From Paenibacillus_S sp043945595 (lineage in GTDB: Bacteria > Bacillota > Bacilli > Paenibacillales > NBRC-103111), in assembly GCF_043945595.1 (NCBI RefSeq), contig NZ_JBIFNP010000001.1, forward strand, positions 4,030,001 through 4,094,000: a stretch of DNA of 64,000 nucleotides. Direction: 5' to 3'. Of the stretch, positions 44,946 through 54,003 are shown in pieces. Position 1 is the stretch's first letter; each line of letters opens with the position of its first letter. The translations under genes were made by a program, and so were the position numbers. The notes below the pieces were generated by a model, which saw nothing but the letters and a program-made list of their open reading frames with translations, was not told the origin of the DNA and searched no databases.

Positions 44946-46805
44946 TTAACCTACCTCGCGCAGGAAGCGGTATTGAGCTTGAATCAATCCGTGATAGATC
45001 CCTTTATGCCGGATCAGCTCCTCGTGCGTACCTTGCTCCATCATCGTGCCGTGATCCAACACGATAATTTTATCCGCATTGCGAATCGTGGACAGCCGGT
45101 GCGCGATAATAAAGGACGTTCTGCCTGCGAGCAGCGTCTTCAGCGCTTCCTGAATTTTCAGCTCGGTCTCGGTATCGATGCTTGCGGTAGCTTCGTCCAG
45201 GATCAGAATCCGGGGATCGGCCAGCAGCGCCCGGGCAAAGGAAATCAGCTGTCTCTGTCCCATGGAGAGCACGTTGCCTCGCTCCTGCACTTCCGTATTG
45301 TAGCCCTGCGGCAGATTGACGATGAAATCATGGGCTCTTACCGCTTTGGCGGCAAACTCAACCTCTTCATCCGTAGCGTCGAGACGGCCGAAACGGATAT
45401 TGTCCCGAATCGTGCCGGAGAAAATAAACGTATCCTGGAGCACAATGCCTATCTGCGAACGCAGACTCGGGATCGTCACATCCCGGATATCGTGCCCGTC
45501 AATCGTAATGCTGCCTTTGGTAATGTCGTAGAAACGGCAGAGCAGGTTAATGATCGTGCTCTTGCCGGAGCCTGTATGTCCGACCAGAGCGATCGATTCT
45601 CCAGCCTTCACGCTCAGATCAATCCCTTTGAGCGCATGCCGCCCAGGCTCATATTCAAATTCCACCTGCTTCAGCTCAATATTGCCCTGCACGCGCGGCA
45701 GCGGTTTGGCGTTCGCCGCTTCGGCTACGTTCGGCTGCTCATCGATGAATTCAAAGATCCGTTCGGAGGACGCCATCGCGATCAGCATCTGCGAATACAT
45801 TTGTCCCAGACGATTAATCGGCTCCCAGAAATGCCCGATATAAGTGGCGAAGGCGACGAGAAGCCCGACCGAAATCTCGCCTTGTTGAATCAGATACGCT
45901 CCGAACCAGAACAAGATGCAGTATCCGACAGCGCCTGTCACTTCAATAATCGGGTTAAACGATTGGTTCAGCATCGTCGCCCGGTTCCACCATTTATGGT
46001 TATCCAGGTTCATGCCATGGAAAAAATCGATGTTTTCTTTTTCCTGCGTAAACGCTTGAGTAACCTTGATTCCCTGAATACACTCGTTGAGATGCGCGTT
46101 AATCCGCGACTGCTTCGTCTGAACTACTTGCCAGGCACGGCGGATATGTACGCGCAGCTTGGTCGAAATGACGAACATGATCGGTACTGTAACAATGATG
46201 GCCGTCCCCAGCTTAATGTTGTAGAAAAGCAGAATGAAGACGATCCCGAGCAGCTGAACGCAGTCAATCATCAGGTTGACAACCCCGTTGGTAAACAAAT
46301 CCTGCAAGGAGTTGACATAGTTCGTGATCCGCACCAGAATCGAGCCCGCCGGACGCTTATCGAAAAATTTAAATGATAGCTGCTGAATATGGCTGAACAG
46401 ATCATGCCTCAGATCGTAAATGACCTTCTGTCCAATGTTGTTCGTGTACCGGATCCGGTAATTGTTGGCCGCCCATTGTATCAGATAAAGCCCCAGCATC
46501 CCGCCGACACAGAGCATCAAAAGCCTCGTATTGCCCGCTTTCAATGCGTTATCGATCGCATACGCGATTAACAACGGATTAATCAGCTTCGTTAATGCCC
46601 CTACGATCATCATGGTAATCACGACCGGCAGCATCTGCCTGGAGTATGGCTTTAAATATTTGCCCAGGCGCTTGACCTGGTTCCAATCAAATTCTTTATC
46701 CAGTATCTCATCGTCCTGATAAACAAATCGTTGACCCGTTTGATCCCCTTCAGCCGCTCCCGCCGCATGCTGCTTCGACGGATTGGCTTGCTCTGCTTGA
46801 CTCAT
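44946..46805 (-). CDS. ABC exporter half, catalytic-site subunit
   Basis: 619 residues from the ATG at 46805, which overlaps the upstream stop as ATGA. Six membrane segments and an ATPase with Walker A GHTGSGKST, Walker B LILDEATASID (canonical Glu) and an unusual signature LSMGQ. The partner has a canonical LSGGQ but a degenerate Walker B. The pair therefore fits a heterodimeric exporter with one consensus and one degenerate ATP site, like BmrCD or TM287/288. Drug or lipid export is likely. Confidence 0.9.
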   Translation of the reverse strand: MSQAEQANPSKQHAAGAAEGDQTGQRFVYQDDEILDKEFDWNQVKRLGKYLKPYSRQMLPVVITMMIVGALTKLINPLLIAYAIDNALKAGNTRLLMLCVGGMLGLYLIQWAANNYRIRYTNNIGQKVIYDLRHDLFSHIQQLSFKFFDKRPAGSILVRITNYVNSLQDLFTNGVVNLMIDCVQLLGIVFILLFYNIKLGTAIIVTVPIMFVISTKLRVHIRRAWQVVQTKQSRINAHLNECIQGIKVTQAFTQEKENIDFFHGMNLDNHKWWNRATMLNQSFNPIIEVTGAVGYCILFWFGAYLIQQGEISVGLLVAFATYIGHFWEPINRLGQMYSQMLIAMASSERIFEFIDEQPNVAEAANAKPLPRVQGNIELKQVEFEYEPGRHALKGIDLSVKAGESIALVGHTGSGKSTIINLLCRFYDITKGSITIDGHDIRDVTIPSLRSQIGIVLQDTFIFSGTIRDNIRFGRLDATDEEVEFAAKAVRAHDFIVNLPQGYNTEVQERGNVLSMGQRQLISFARALLADPRILILDEATASIDTETELKIQEALKTLLAGRTSFIIAHRLSTIRNADKIIVLDHGTMMEQGTHEELIRHKGIYHGLIQAQYRFLREVG

Positions 46806-48676
46806 TGTGCGTATCCCCTCCACTTGGTATGACGCGCTGCGGCCACTTGATTAGCGGCCCGCTGCTGTTCTTCCGCCTCTGTCCATTCCTGCACTATACC
46901 GTCATGAGCTGCTTCAGAGTCGGTACCCTCCGCAGACTCTCCTTCCGGCTTATCGGCAAATTGGATTTTGTACGTTTCCAGATAGCGGCCTGCCTGCCGC
47001 ATCAGCTGCTCATGCGTTCCACGCTGCACCACCCGGCCTTCATCCAGCACGATAATCTCATCGGCGTGTCTTAAGGAAGAAATCCGGTGAGCTATAATAA
47101 ATGTTGTACGACCGGCCATGACTTCCTGAAATCCTTGCTGGATCTCGTGCTCTGTTTCCATATCGACTGCGCTCGTCGCATCATCCAAAATAAGGATTTT
47201 CGGATTTTTGATCAGCGCCCGGGCAATGGCGATCCGCTGTTTTTGTCCCCCGGAAAGCCCCATCCCCCGTTCGCCTACAATCGTGTCATAGCCTTGAGGC
47301 AGCTCCATGATGAAATCGTGCGCTTTCGCCAGCTTCGCGGCCTGGATAATCTGGTCCATGGAAATATTTTTCACGCCATAGGCAATATTGTTCCGAATCG
47401 TGGACGAGAACAAAAACGTTTCCTGGAACACGATAGCCATCTGATCGCGCAGGCTTTCGAGCGTGACATCCCGTACATCTCGCCCGTCCAGCGTAATACG
47501 TCCTTCCTGGACATTATAAGCTCTCAGCAGCAGCTGGATCACGGTCGATTTCCCAGAGCCGGTGCCCCCGAGCAGCCCGATGATCGAGCCTGCCGGCGCA
47601 TCCAGACTAAAATCGTAAAGCGCTGGCTGTTTATCCGTATAAGCAAAGGTCACCTGCTCAAAACGAATATGTCCTTCCACCTGCTCCGGCTTCAGCTGGA
47701 TCGCTTGATCCTTATCCTTGACGTGTACATACTGATGCAGCACCTCCAGAATCCGTTCGCCGGCCGCTTTGGACTGGGTAAAGTTATTAATATGAAAACC
47801 GATGCCCCACAACGGTCCGATGATGTACCAGATCAAGCTGAAGAAAGCGACGAGCTCTCCCAAGCTGATGGACTGCTGAATGACCATGTACCCGCCGATG
47901 CCGAGCAGAAGCACGACGCTTAAATTGGCGAACAGCTCCATGAGCGGGAAATATTTCGCCCAAATACCGGAGGTCGTTACGTTATTTTCGCGGTAATCCT
48001 CATTGCGCTCCGAAAATTTACCAATCTCGTGCGGCTCGCGGGCAAACGATTTGACCGTGCGGACCCCAGTAATATTTTCCTGCACCGAAGTCGTCATAGT
48101 ACTCATCGATTTACGGATGGAACGGAAAGCAGGATGAATTTTGCTCTCAAACCGGATTGCCGTAAACACCAGAAAAGGCATCGTAATCATCGTGAGCAGT
48201 GTCAGCTTCCAGTTGATCGACAGCATCATGATCGTACCGAACGTGAACATCATGATAACGTTTAATATTTGAACAAAGCCGAAGCCGATAAAATCCCTGA
48301 CCGCCTGAAGATCCGCCGTTAGACGGGACATCAGATCACCGGTACGCGCTTGATCGTAATATTGGAACGATAAGTACTGCAGCTTCTTATACAAGGCATT
48401 GCGCATATTAAACGCCGTATTGTTCCCCAATTTTCCGCTCAGCGTTCCATGCAAAAATTGAAATAACGCCTTACAGCTGACGACACCTACGACAAGCAGC
48501 GACAAGGAAGGCACCACGGAAAAATTGTGTTTCGAAATAACATCGTCAATCAAGTAGCGCAGCAGGTTCGGATACACCAGCCCCAGCGCTGTGGCCGTCA
48601 TTAAGCAGGCAATCGATGCGAACAAAAATCTTTTTTCCGACCAGTAAAACTCCTTCAGTTGTTTAAAAACCTCCAT
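46802..48676 (-). CDS. ABC exporter half, degenerate-site subunit
   Basis: 624 residues, six membrane segments, ATPase with Walker A GGTGSGKST, signature LSGGQ and Walker B LILDDATSAVD. The catalytic Glu after Walker B is Asp, the classic mark of the degenerate half of heterodimeric exporters. A charged C-terminal tail of about 50 residues follows the ATPase. First gene of the pair, preceded by a leader of roughly 250-300 bases with attenuator-like hairpins. Confidence 0.9.
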   Translation of the reverse strand: MEVFKQLKEFYWSEKRFLFASIACLMTATALGLVYPNLLRYLIDDVISKHNFSVVPSLSLLVVGVVSCKALFQFLHGTLSGKLGNNTAFNMRNALYKKLQYLSFQYYDQARTGDLMSRLTADLQAVRDFIGFGFVQILNVIMMFTFGTIMMLSINWKLTLLTMITMPFLVFTAIRFESKIHPAFRSIRKSMSTMTTSVQENITGVRTVKSFAREPHEIGKFSERNEDYRENNVTTSGIWAKYFPLMELFANLSVVLLLGIGGYMVIQQSISLGELVAFFSLIWYIIGPLWGIGFHINNFTQSKAAGERILEVLHQYVHVKDKDQAIQLKPEQVEGHIRFEQVTFAYTDKQPALYDFSLDAPAGSIIGLLGGTGSGKSTVIQLLLRAYNVQEGRITLDGRDVRDVTLESLRDQMAIVFQETFLFSSTIRNNIAYGVKNISMDQIIQAAKLAKAHDFIMELPQGYDTIVGERGMGLSGGQKQRIAIARALIKNPKILILDDATSAVDMETEHEIQQGFQEVMAGRTTFIIAHRISSLRHADEIIVLDEGRVVQRGTHEQLMRQAGRYLETYKIQFADKPEGESAEGTDSEAAHDGIVQEWTEAEEQQRAANQVAAARHTKWRGYAQ

Positions 48677-49002
48677 GGTACCCTCCTAAGCATTATTCCG
48701 CCAGCAAACTGGCTTTCTTTGAGCATGCATTAAGCTTTGCGCCGGCGAATACAGCGTTCACCCCGTCGAAAAATGACGGTAAAAGCAAAAATGGCTTTCG
48801 ATGCACAGGGCTCTGCCACCGAAAGCGTTCGCTTTTTTGAATATTATCATCATCCCTATGGGGCGGCAACAGATTAGACTTCCATAATCATCCTTTAAGC
48901 GATAAAAATCCCGATATCCCCATGAAAAGGGGGAACAATCCACTTATTTCTCTCGTATAATACCAAATCCACCCAATTGAAAACCTTTTCAGAAAATCAA
49001 TG
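48677..49002 (-). promoter_or_regulatory. Attenuator-like leader of the ABC exporter operon
   Basis: On the reverse strand, AAAGCG / CGCTTT (48821-48838) and GCTTTCG / CGAAAGC (48794-48826) are two hairpins that share one arm and so exclude each other. The second is followed by CATTTTTG, as in an intrinsic terminator. An open frame of 61 codons from a GTG at 48943 to 48758 runs across both hairpins but has only a weak ribosome binding site. A TATTAT box lies near 48960. The arrangement recalls the BmrB leader of B. subtilis bmrCD. Confidence 0.45.
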
Positions 49003-49031
49003 AAAAACGGCCATCCCCGAAGGAACGACCG
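49003..49031 (-). terminator. Terminator of the dynamin gene
   Basis: Ten-pair stem, including G-U pairs, closed by a UUCG tetraloop (reverse strand) and followed by TTTTTC, 24 bases after the stop at 49055. Confidence 0.85.
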
Positions 49032-49054
49032 CTTGCACCGTACACTTGTTCACC

Positions 49055-52000
49055 TTATTTTTGTCCAAAATATTCCAATAACCGGTCATGCTTCGCTTGC
49101 AGCTCGGTTATATTAATCTGCATCTCCAACGCGTCCAGCTGGCCTTGGGCATACTCCCCAAGCTCTGCCTGCATCCGCTCCGACAAGGAACGGTACCAAT
49201 CCTGCAGCTGCGCCCGATAAGCCGCTTCCAGCCGGTCCGCCTGCTGCTGGGCATAGGCACCCAAAGGCTCATGCAGACGCGCCTCCAGCTCGGTACGCAT
49301 CGTCTGCTTGCCGTTCCCTTCAAAAAAGTGCTTTGCATTCTTATAAAAGCCTGCAAGCCATTTCCCGGTAACGGCCTCCGTCGTAAATACATCCGAGGCT
49401 TCCGGTGTCACGAAAGGAGCCGGTTCGTACTGGGACGGCACAAAATCGGCCAGATCGCCGCCAATGGCGTGAACCCACTGCTCTCTCCGTCTTTTTGCCG
49501 TCTTATGAATCGCATTCTCCACCCGGAGTGTCGTTGCGAGCACTTCCTGGGACAAGTCAAACGAAATCATCCGGCGCAAATCGTCCCAAGCCTCCTGAAT
49601 CAGCGTTTTGATATCTTTGCCTTCTTCACGGAAAACCGCCGGATTAAAGGCCAGATTAAACAGCTCGCCGAAGCGGTAAATGGAACGCTGTCTCACGTAA
49701 TACAGCAGCTCATCGATCTCTTTACGCAGCTCCCGCTCCTCCGCCTCGGTGGACATTTCCCTCAGCATCGTTTGGGCTTCAGCCAATGTGCTCCGCAAGG
49801 AGGCCGCACGACGGCTGCGCTCGGATTCATCGGCTTGAGCGCTGGCGATCCACTGCTTCAGCACCTCTGCCGCACGAACCAGGTCCGCTTGGCCTGACCG
49901 CACCGCAATCTCCGTCAGCTCCTCAATGGAAAAGCGGACGAAATCATGCTCGAATGCGGCGATGCCGGAAGCCTGCACCGTTTCCTCGGACGAGGCCAGC
50001 TTCCCTTCCAGAGCATAATAGCTCGACAGAGGATAAATGCGCGGCTTGCGGATGCCGTGCTGCTGCAGGTTGCTCTCCACATGGTCGACGACGCCTTGCA
50101 GCTCCTCTGGGGAGGAAGCCAGGTCCGCCGCGTTGACGATAAAGAACATTTTATCCAGCTCGAAGCTGTCTTTCACGCGGCCCAGCTGGAGCAAAAACTC
50201 CTTATCCGCATGGGAAAATGCATGATTATAATAAGTAACGAATAAGATCGCGTCCGCGTTTTTAATATAATTGAACGCCACGCCGGTATGGCGGGCATTG
50301 ATCGAATCCGCTCCCGGCGTATCGACCAGCACAATGCCCTGATCCGTCAACGGATTGGAGTAATACAGCTCGATCAAATCGACAAAACAGGACTTGGATT
50401 CGTCGGCGGCATACAGCGCGAACTGCTCCGTATCGACCTTCAATTCCCTGCCGATCGCTTCCTTCACGTCATTCCAGCCGCGTTCCACCGCTTTCAGGAA
50501 TGTGTAATGAGGCTTTCCTTTCGGAGAAACCTGCTCCGCGGATAAACGGCGGATCGCCGCAAGACCGCCCTCCATATCCTGTACGGAGATGCCGAGCACC
50601 TCCAGCGAATACTTGACGTCATCGACCAGCCGGTCGAGACTCTTCATCCGGATTTTGGCCGTCCCGTGCGGCCAGCCGTTCTCGGGCTCCGGCGGCATAA
50701 TTTTATTGATCGCCGCCGTCGTCGGGTTCGGCGACACGGGAAGCACCCGTTCGCCGATCAGCGCGTTGGCGAACGACGACTTGCCTGCGCTGAACGCGCC
50801 GAACAGCGCGATCGTGAAGCGGTTGCTTGTCAGCCGGCTCGCCTTCTCCAGCAGGGAGCGGCGGATGCTCTGCAGCTGCGCAACGCCCGCAAGCTCCGCC
50901 GCGCCGGCGGTCAGCTGCGCCGCCGCCTCGCGCAGGCGGGCGCGGTGCGCGCCCTGCGCGAGCGGCGCGGTGCCGTCGCGCGGCGTGCGGCCCGCGGCGG
51001 CGGCTACGGCTGCCAGCGCTTCGCGGGCGGCCGCGCCGGCGTCAGCCGCCTGCGGCGCTGCGGCGCGCGGCGCGGCCAAGCCGGACGCGTCGGGGTCCGG
51101 CATCGCCGGAGCCCGCACCGGCACAGCCGCAAGCGGCGCTTGCAGCGAAGCCGCGTAAGCGGCCTCTGCGGCGGCAAGCCGCTCGAGCTCGCGCAGGCTG
51201 CCGAGGCGCGCCTGCAGCGCGTCGAGCTGCGCGCGGTAGCCGGCCAGCTGCGGCTGCAGCGACGCAGCGAGCAGTGCTGCGAGCTCGTCGATCAGCTCGA
51301 ACGCAAGCTTGCGGTACAGCAGCTTGGCTTCCGCGGCAGCTTGCTTCGTGTAATTGAGCGTATAATCGCCGCCGAAGCCGGCCGATTCGCTTACCTGCTC
51401 CGCCAGCCACTCCGGTGCAATATCCATATGGAGCCGCTCGGCAATCTCCCGGACCTGGTCGGCCGAAACCTGAGGATAAGCGTCCATCGACTTGCTCAGC
51501 GCCTGCTGCAAGTGGCGTTCTACCTGCGTCGCCAGCTGTCCGGCAAAATCGGTGTGGAAGCCGCTCAGCCTGCGTTCCACTTCTTTGGCCGTTTTTGCTG
51601 CGCTTGCAAAGAAGCCCACTTTAAAGCCGGGCTTCCGGCTCTGCAAATATTCGTGCGCCAAATCGCGCGTGACCGCCGGCATAATGTTGGCGTTGTCCAG
51701 AATCGCTGTGGTTTCCTTGCGCAGCGCCGTGCGCAGCGTTTCCGGCTCCGTCTCGGCACGGGCTGCCGCCTCGCTCAGCTCCGTCCACTGCCGCTGTGCA
51801 GAGTCCGCTCCCTCATCCGCCGCCAGCTCGGCCCGCAGCTGCTCCTTCACCGCTTCATTGCGCTCCGCCATCTTCTCCGCATGCGCTAAGGCCAAATGCT
51901 TCGCCGATTTCTCAAGACTCAACGCGGTAAGCTCCTCCCGCAGTTCAATAAGCCGCTTCAGCAGCCAGTCCAGCTTCCCCCATTCGCTGTGGGGATGGTC

Positions 52001-52732
52001 CGGCGCTTTCACCGAAGTATAGACGATCCCGTCCGGCTGGATATGCCAGTTCCCGAACGCTTCACGCACCCCTGCTTGATAGCTTTCGAAGGAAAGCTCC
52101 TGCTCCCGGTGCTTGTCGACCTGATTAATAAGCAGGTAGAGCGGCTTGCCCCATTCCTGCATTTTTTTCGTAAACGCGAAGTTGATTTCGGACTGCACAT
52201 GATTATAGTCCATCACATAAAACACGACATCCGCCAAATGCAGCGCCGACTCCGTTGCCAAATGATGCGCATCGTCCGTCGAATCGATGCCGGGCGTATC
52301 CAAAAGCACGGTATGGCTGCCCAAGAAAGGAATCGGATAGCGCAGCTCGATCGTTTCAATATCTGCTCCGTTACGGGCATAGGCGGGCAGCTCCTCCAGA
52401 GCAACCTCATGAACCTTCCCCGGCTTGCCTTCCTCCTGCGCCCGATGCGTTACCTTCGCTCCGGCTTCGCCGTTGCTGATGCTAACAATGTTCGCACTGG
52501 TCGGGATCGGGCTCGACGGCAGCAAGGTGTGCCCGCATAGCTTGTTGACCAGGCTCGTTTTTCCAGCGGAAAAATGCCCGCAGAAAGCAATATACAGCTT
52601 GCCGCTCTCCGCTTTTTGCAGAAGCTGCTTCAGCTTCAAGCCGTTTTCCGTATCCCCCGTCTCTACTACCTTCCGCTCCAGCGAGCGAATGGCTTCCTCC
52701 ATCGTTTCCCCAAGTAAGCTAGTCTGGTTCAT
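49055..52732 (-). CDS. Tandem dynamin-family GTPase, DynA-like
   Basis: 1225 residues from the ATG at 52732, with GGGGAG upstream; a GTG five codons earlier is possible. Two dynamin GTPase units are fused head to tail, as in B. subtilis DynA (1193 residues). The first P-loop is HFSAGKTSLVN near residue 55 with DTPGIDS and NQVDKH; the second is AFSAGKSSFAN near 644 with DTPGADS and NAAD. Long helical stretches follow each. DynA tethers and fuses membranes and helps cells repair membrane damage and resist phage. The linker before the second GTPase (about 480-617) is alanine-rich and coded by markedly GC-rich DNA. Confidence 0.9.
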   Translation of the reverse strand: MNQTSLLGETMEEAIRSLERKVVETGDTENGLKLKQLLQKAESGKLYIAFCGHFSAGKTSLVNKLCGHTLLPSSPIPTSANIVSISNGEAGAKVTHRAQEEGKPGKVHEVALEELPAYARNGADIETIELRYPIPFLGSHTVLLDTPGIDSTDDAHHLATESALHLADVVFYVMDYNHVQSEINFAFTKKMQEWGKPLYLLINQVDKHREQELSFESYQAGVREAFGNWHIQPDGIVYTSVKAPDHPHSEWGKLDWLLKRLIELREELTALSLEKSAKHLALAHAEKMAERNEAVKEQLRAELAADEGADSAQRQWTELSEAAARAETEPETLRTALRKETTAILDNANIMPAVTRDLAHEYLQSRKPGFKVGFFASAAKTAKEVERRLSGFHTDFAGQLATQVERHLQQALSKSMDAYPQVSADQVREIAERLHMDIAPEWLAEQVSESAGFGGDYTLNYTKQAAAEAKLLYRKLAFELIDELAALLAASLQPQLAGYRAQLDALQARLGSLRELERLAAAEAAYAASLQAPLAAVPVRAPAMPDPDASGLAAPRAAAPQAADAGAAAREALAAVAAAAGRTPRDGTAPLAQGAHRARLREAAAQLTAGAAELAGVAQLQSIRRSLLEKASRLTSNRFTIALFGAFSAGKSSFANALIGERVLPVSPNPTTAAINKIMPPEPENGWPHGTAKIRMKSLDRLVDDVKYSLEVLGISVQDMEGGLAAIRRLSAEQVSPKGKPHYTFLKAVERGWNDVKEAIGRELKVDTEQFALYAADESKSCFVDLIELYYSNPLTDQGIVLVDTPGADSINARHTGVAFNYIKNADAILFVTYYNHAFSHADKEFLLQLGRVKDSFELDKMFFIVNAADLASSPEELQGVVDHVESNLQQHGIRKPRIYPLSSYYALEGKLASSEETVQASGIAAFEHDFVRFSIEELTEIAVRSGQADLVRAAEVLKQWIASAQADESERSRRAASLRSTLAEAQTMLREMSTEAEERELRKEIDELLYYVRQRSIYRFGELFNLAFNPAVFREEGKDIKTLIQEAWDDLRRMISFDLSQEVLATTLRVENAIHKTAKRRREQWVHAIGGDLADFVPSQYEPAPFVTPEASDVFTTEAVTGKWLAGFYKNAKHFFEGNGKQTMRTELEARLHEPLGAYAQQQADRLEAAYRAQLQDWYRSLSERMQAELGEYAQGQLDALEMQINITELQAKHDRLLEYFGQK

Positions 52733-52762
52733 TCCTCTTCTCCCCACGCTCTGTATCTAAAC

Positions 52763-52786
52763 AAAAAAAACCGAATCGCTTCGGCT
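52763..52786 (-). terminator. Terminator of the 90-residue hypothetical gene
   Basis: Reverse-strand stem CCGAA / TTCGG with a four-base loop and a run of eight T, directly after the stop at 52788. Confidence 0.75.
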
Positions 52787-52787
52787 T

Positions 52788-53060
52788 TTAGTGTACCACA
52801 CTTTCTTTCGACGGAATAAAGATTTCAAACAAATTACGGTGCTGCAAAATCGTAATATCTTTATCCTTTACTTTCATTACGACAACCTCTGGCTTGGTTT
52901 TCATTTTCTCCAGGTAATGCTCCGGCACATCTCCGGACTCCATAACCGTTACGCCTTCTACTTGCTTCTCTTCATTTTCCGCCAAAGGCGTTTCCAGCAC
53001 CTGCTCGTAAATATCGGAAAAAACCTCAAAATCGTTTGTGTATACCGAAATGCATTTCAT
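52788..53060 (-). CDS. Hypothetical protein, 90 residues
   Basis: A small acidic alpha-beta protein beginning MKCISVYTNDFEVFSDIYEQ and ending EIFIPSKESVVH, without membrane segments. It lies between the endonuclease III and dynamin genes in the same orientation and has its own terminator. I do not recognise a named family. Confidence 0.65.
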   Translation of the reverse strand: MKCISVYTNDFEVFSDIYEQVLETPLAENEEKQVEGVTVMESGDVPEHYLEKMKTKPEVVVMKVKDKDITILQHRNLFEIFIPSKESVVH

Positions 53061-53099
53061 GTCGATCCCATCCTTATCAATTTGCTGTGGTAATGTTTG

Positions 53100-53766
53100 C
53101 TACTGTATAGGTTTCCTACGACTACCGGATTTCATACGTTTTTTTCCTTCACGGCAGCATTCCACCAGCGGACATACGCCGCATTGCGGATTTTGCGCCT
53201 TGCAATGATAACGTCCGAAAAAAATAAGCCTGTGATGCGTATCGGTCCGATTCCTCGCGCGGAACCAGCTTCATCAGCTTCTTTTCCACTTCGAGCACGG
53301 AATCGTCCCAGCCCGCCATCCCCAGCCGCTTCGATACCCGCTCCACATGAGTATCTACCGCAATCGCCGGGACGCCGAAAGCATTCGAGACAACCACATT
53401 GGCCGTCTTCCTCCCCACTCCGGGCAGCTCAACGAGCTGTTCGTGGGTTTCGGGAATTTTGCCGCCATACTTGTCCAAAATCATGGCGCACAAGGCTTGA
53501 ATATTTTTGGCTTTGTTCCGGTAAAGTCCGATCCGGCGAATATCCTGCTCCAATTCTTCCAACGGTACGGCTAGATAGTCTTCCGGCCGCTTGTACTTTT
53601 GAAACAAGGAAGCTGTCACTTTGTTCACCGTTTCATCCGTACACTGCGCTGACAGCAGAACGGCAATCGTTAATTCGAAGGGATTCGAATGATTCAGCTC
53701 ACAATGCGCATCGGGAAACATACCGGCAATCGTATCGAGTATGCTGCGAACCTGCTTCTTGTTCAT
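53100..53766 (-). CDS. nth: Endonuclease III (frameshifted near the 3' end)
   Basis: About 221 residues when one extra base near 53257 is ignored, the usual length of Nth. The helix-hairpin-helix LPGVGRKTANVV contains the catalytic Lys and is followed by VDTHVERVSKRL with the catalytic Asp. After the frameshift the second frame supplies TDTHHRLIFFGRYHC and the 4Fe-4S cluster C-X6-C-X2-C-X5-C in CKAQNPQCGVCPLVECC. It removes oxidised pyrimidines and nicks abasic sites. Every catalytic and cluster residue is present in one frame or the other, so the lesion looks like a sequence error. Confidence 0.92.
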
Positions 53767-53911
53767 TGTGCAAGCATCCTTTTTTTCAAGTAGTATAAAT
53801 TTCAGTTTAACGAATCCCCTATCAGGAATCAATGACTTTAGACGACAAAATCCGAACTTTTCACGAATTCCGTCTATTTTTTTTTATAACATGCCCTTAT
53901 CGCGAAAATAA

Positions 53912-53963
53912 AAGCCGCCTAAGTGGCTGTAGAAGAATCCCCCTACACCTTTTTAGACGGCTT
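53912..53963 (-). terminator. Terminator of the SLH surface protein gene
   Basis: Reverse-strand arms AAGCCGTCTAA and TTAGGCGGCTT (one G-U pair) with inner GTAG / CTAC pairing, followed by TTATTTT, 40 bases after the stop. Confidence 0.8.
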
Positions 53964-54003
53964 AATTCCGATAAATGTTACTTCGGTTCAGAGCGAAAAC
54001 AAC

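Noticed and set aside
44973..46376. 467-codon frame antisense to the ABC exporter gene
   Set aside because: Antisense shadow; the exporter has all ATPase motifs on the other strand.
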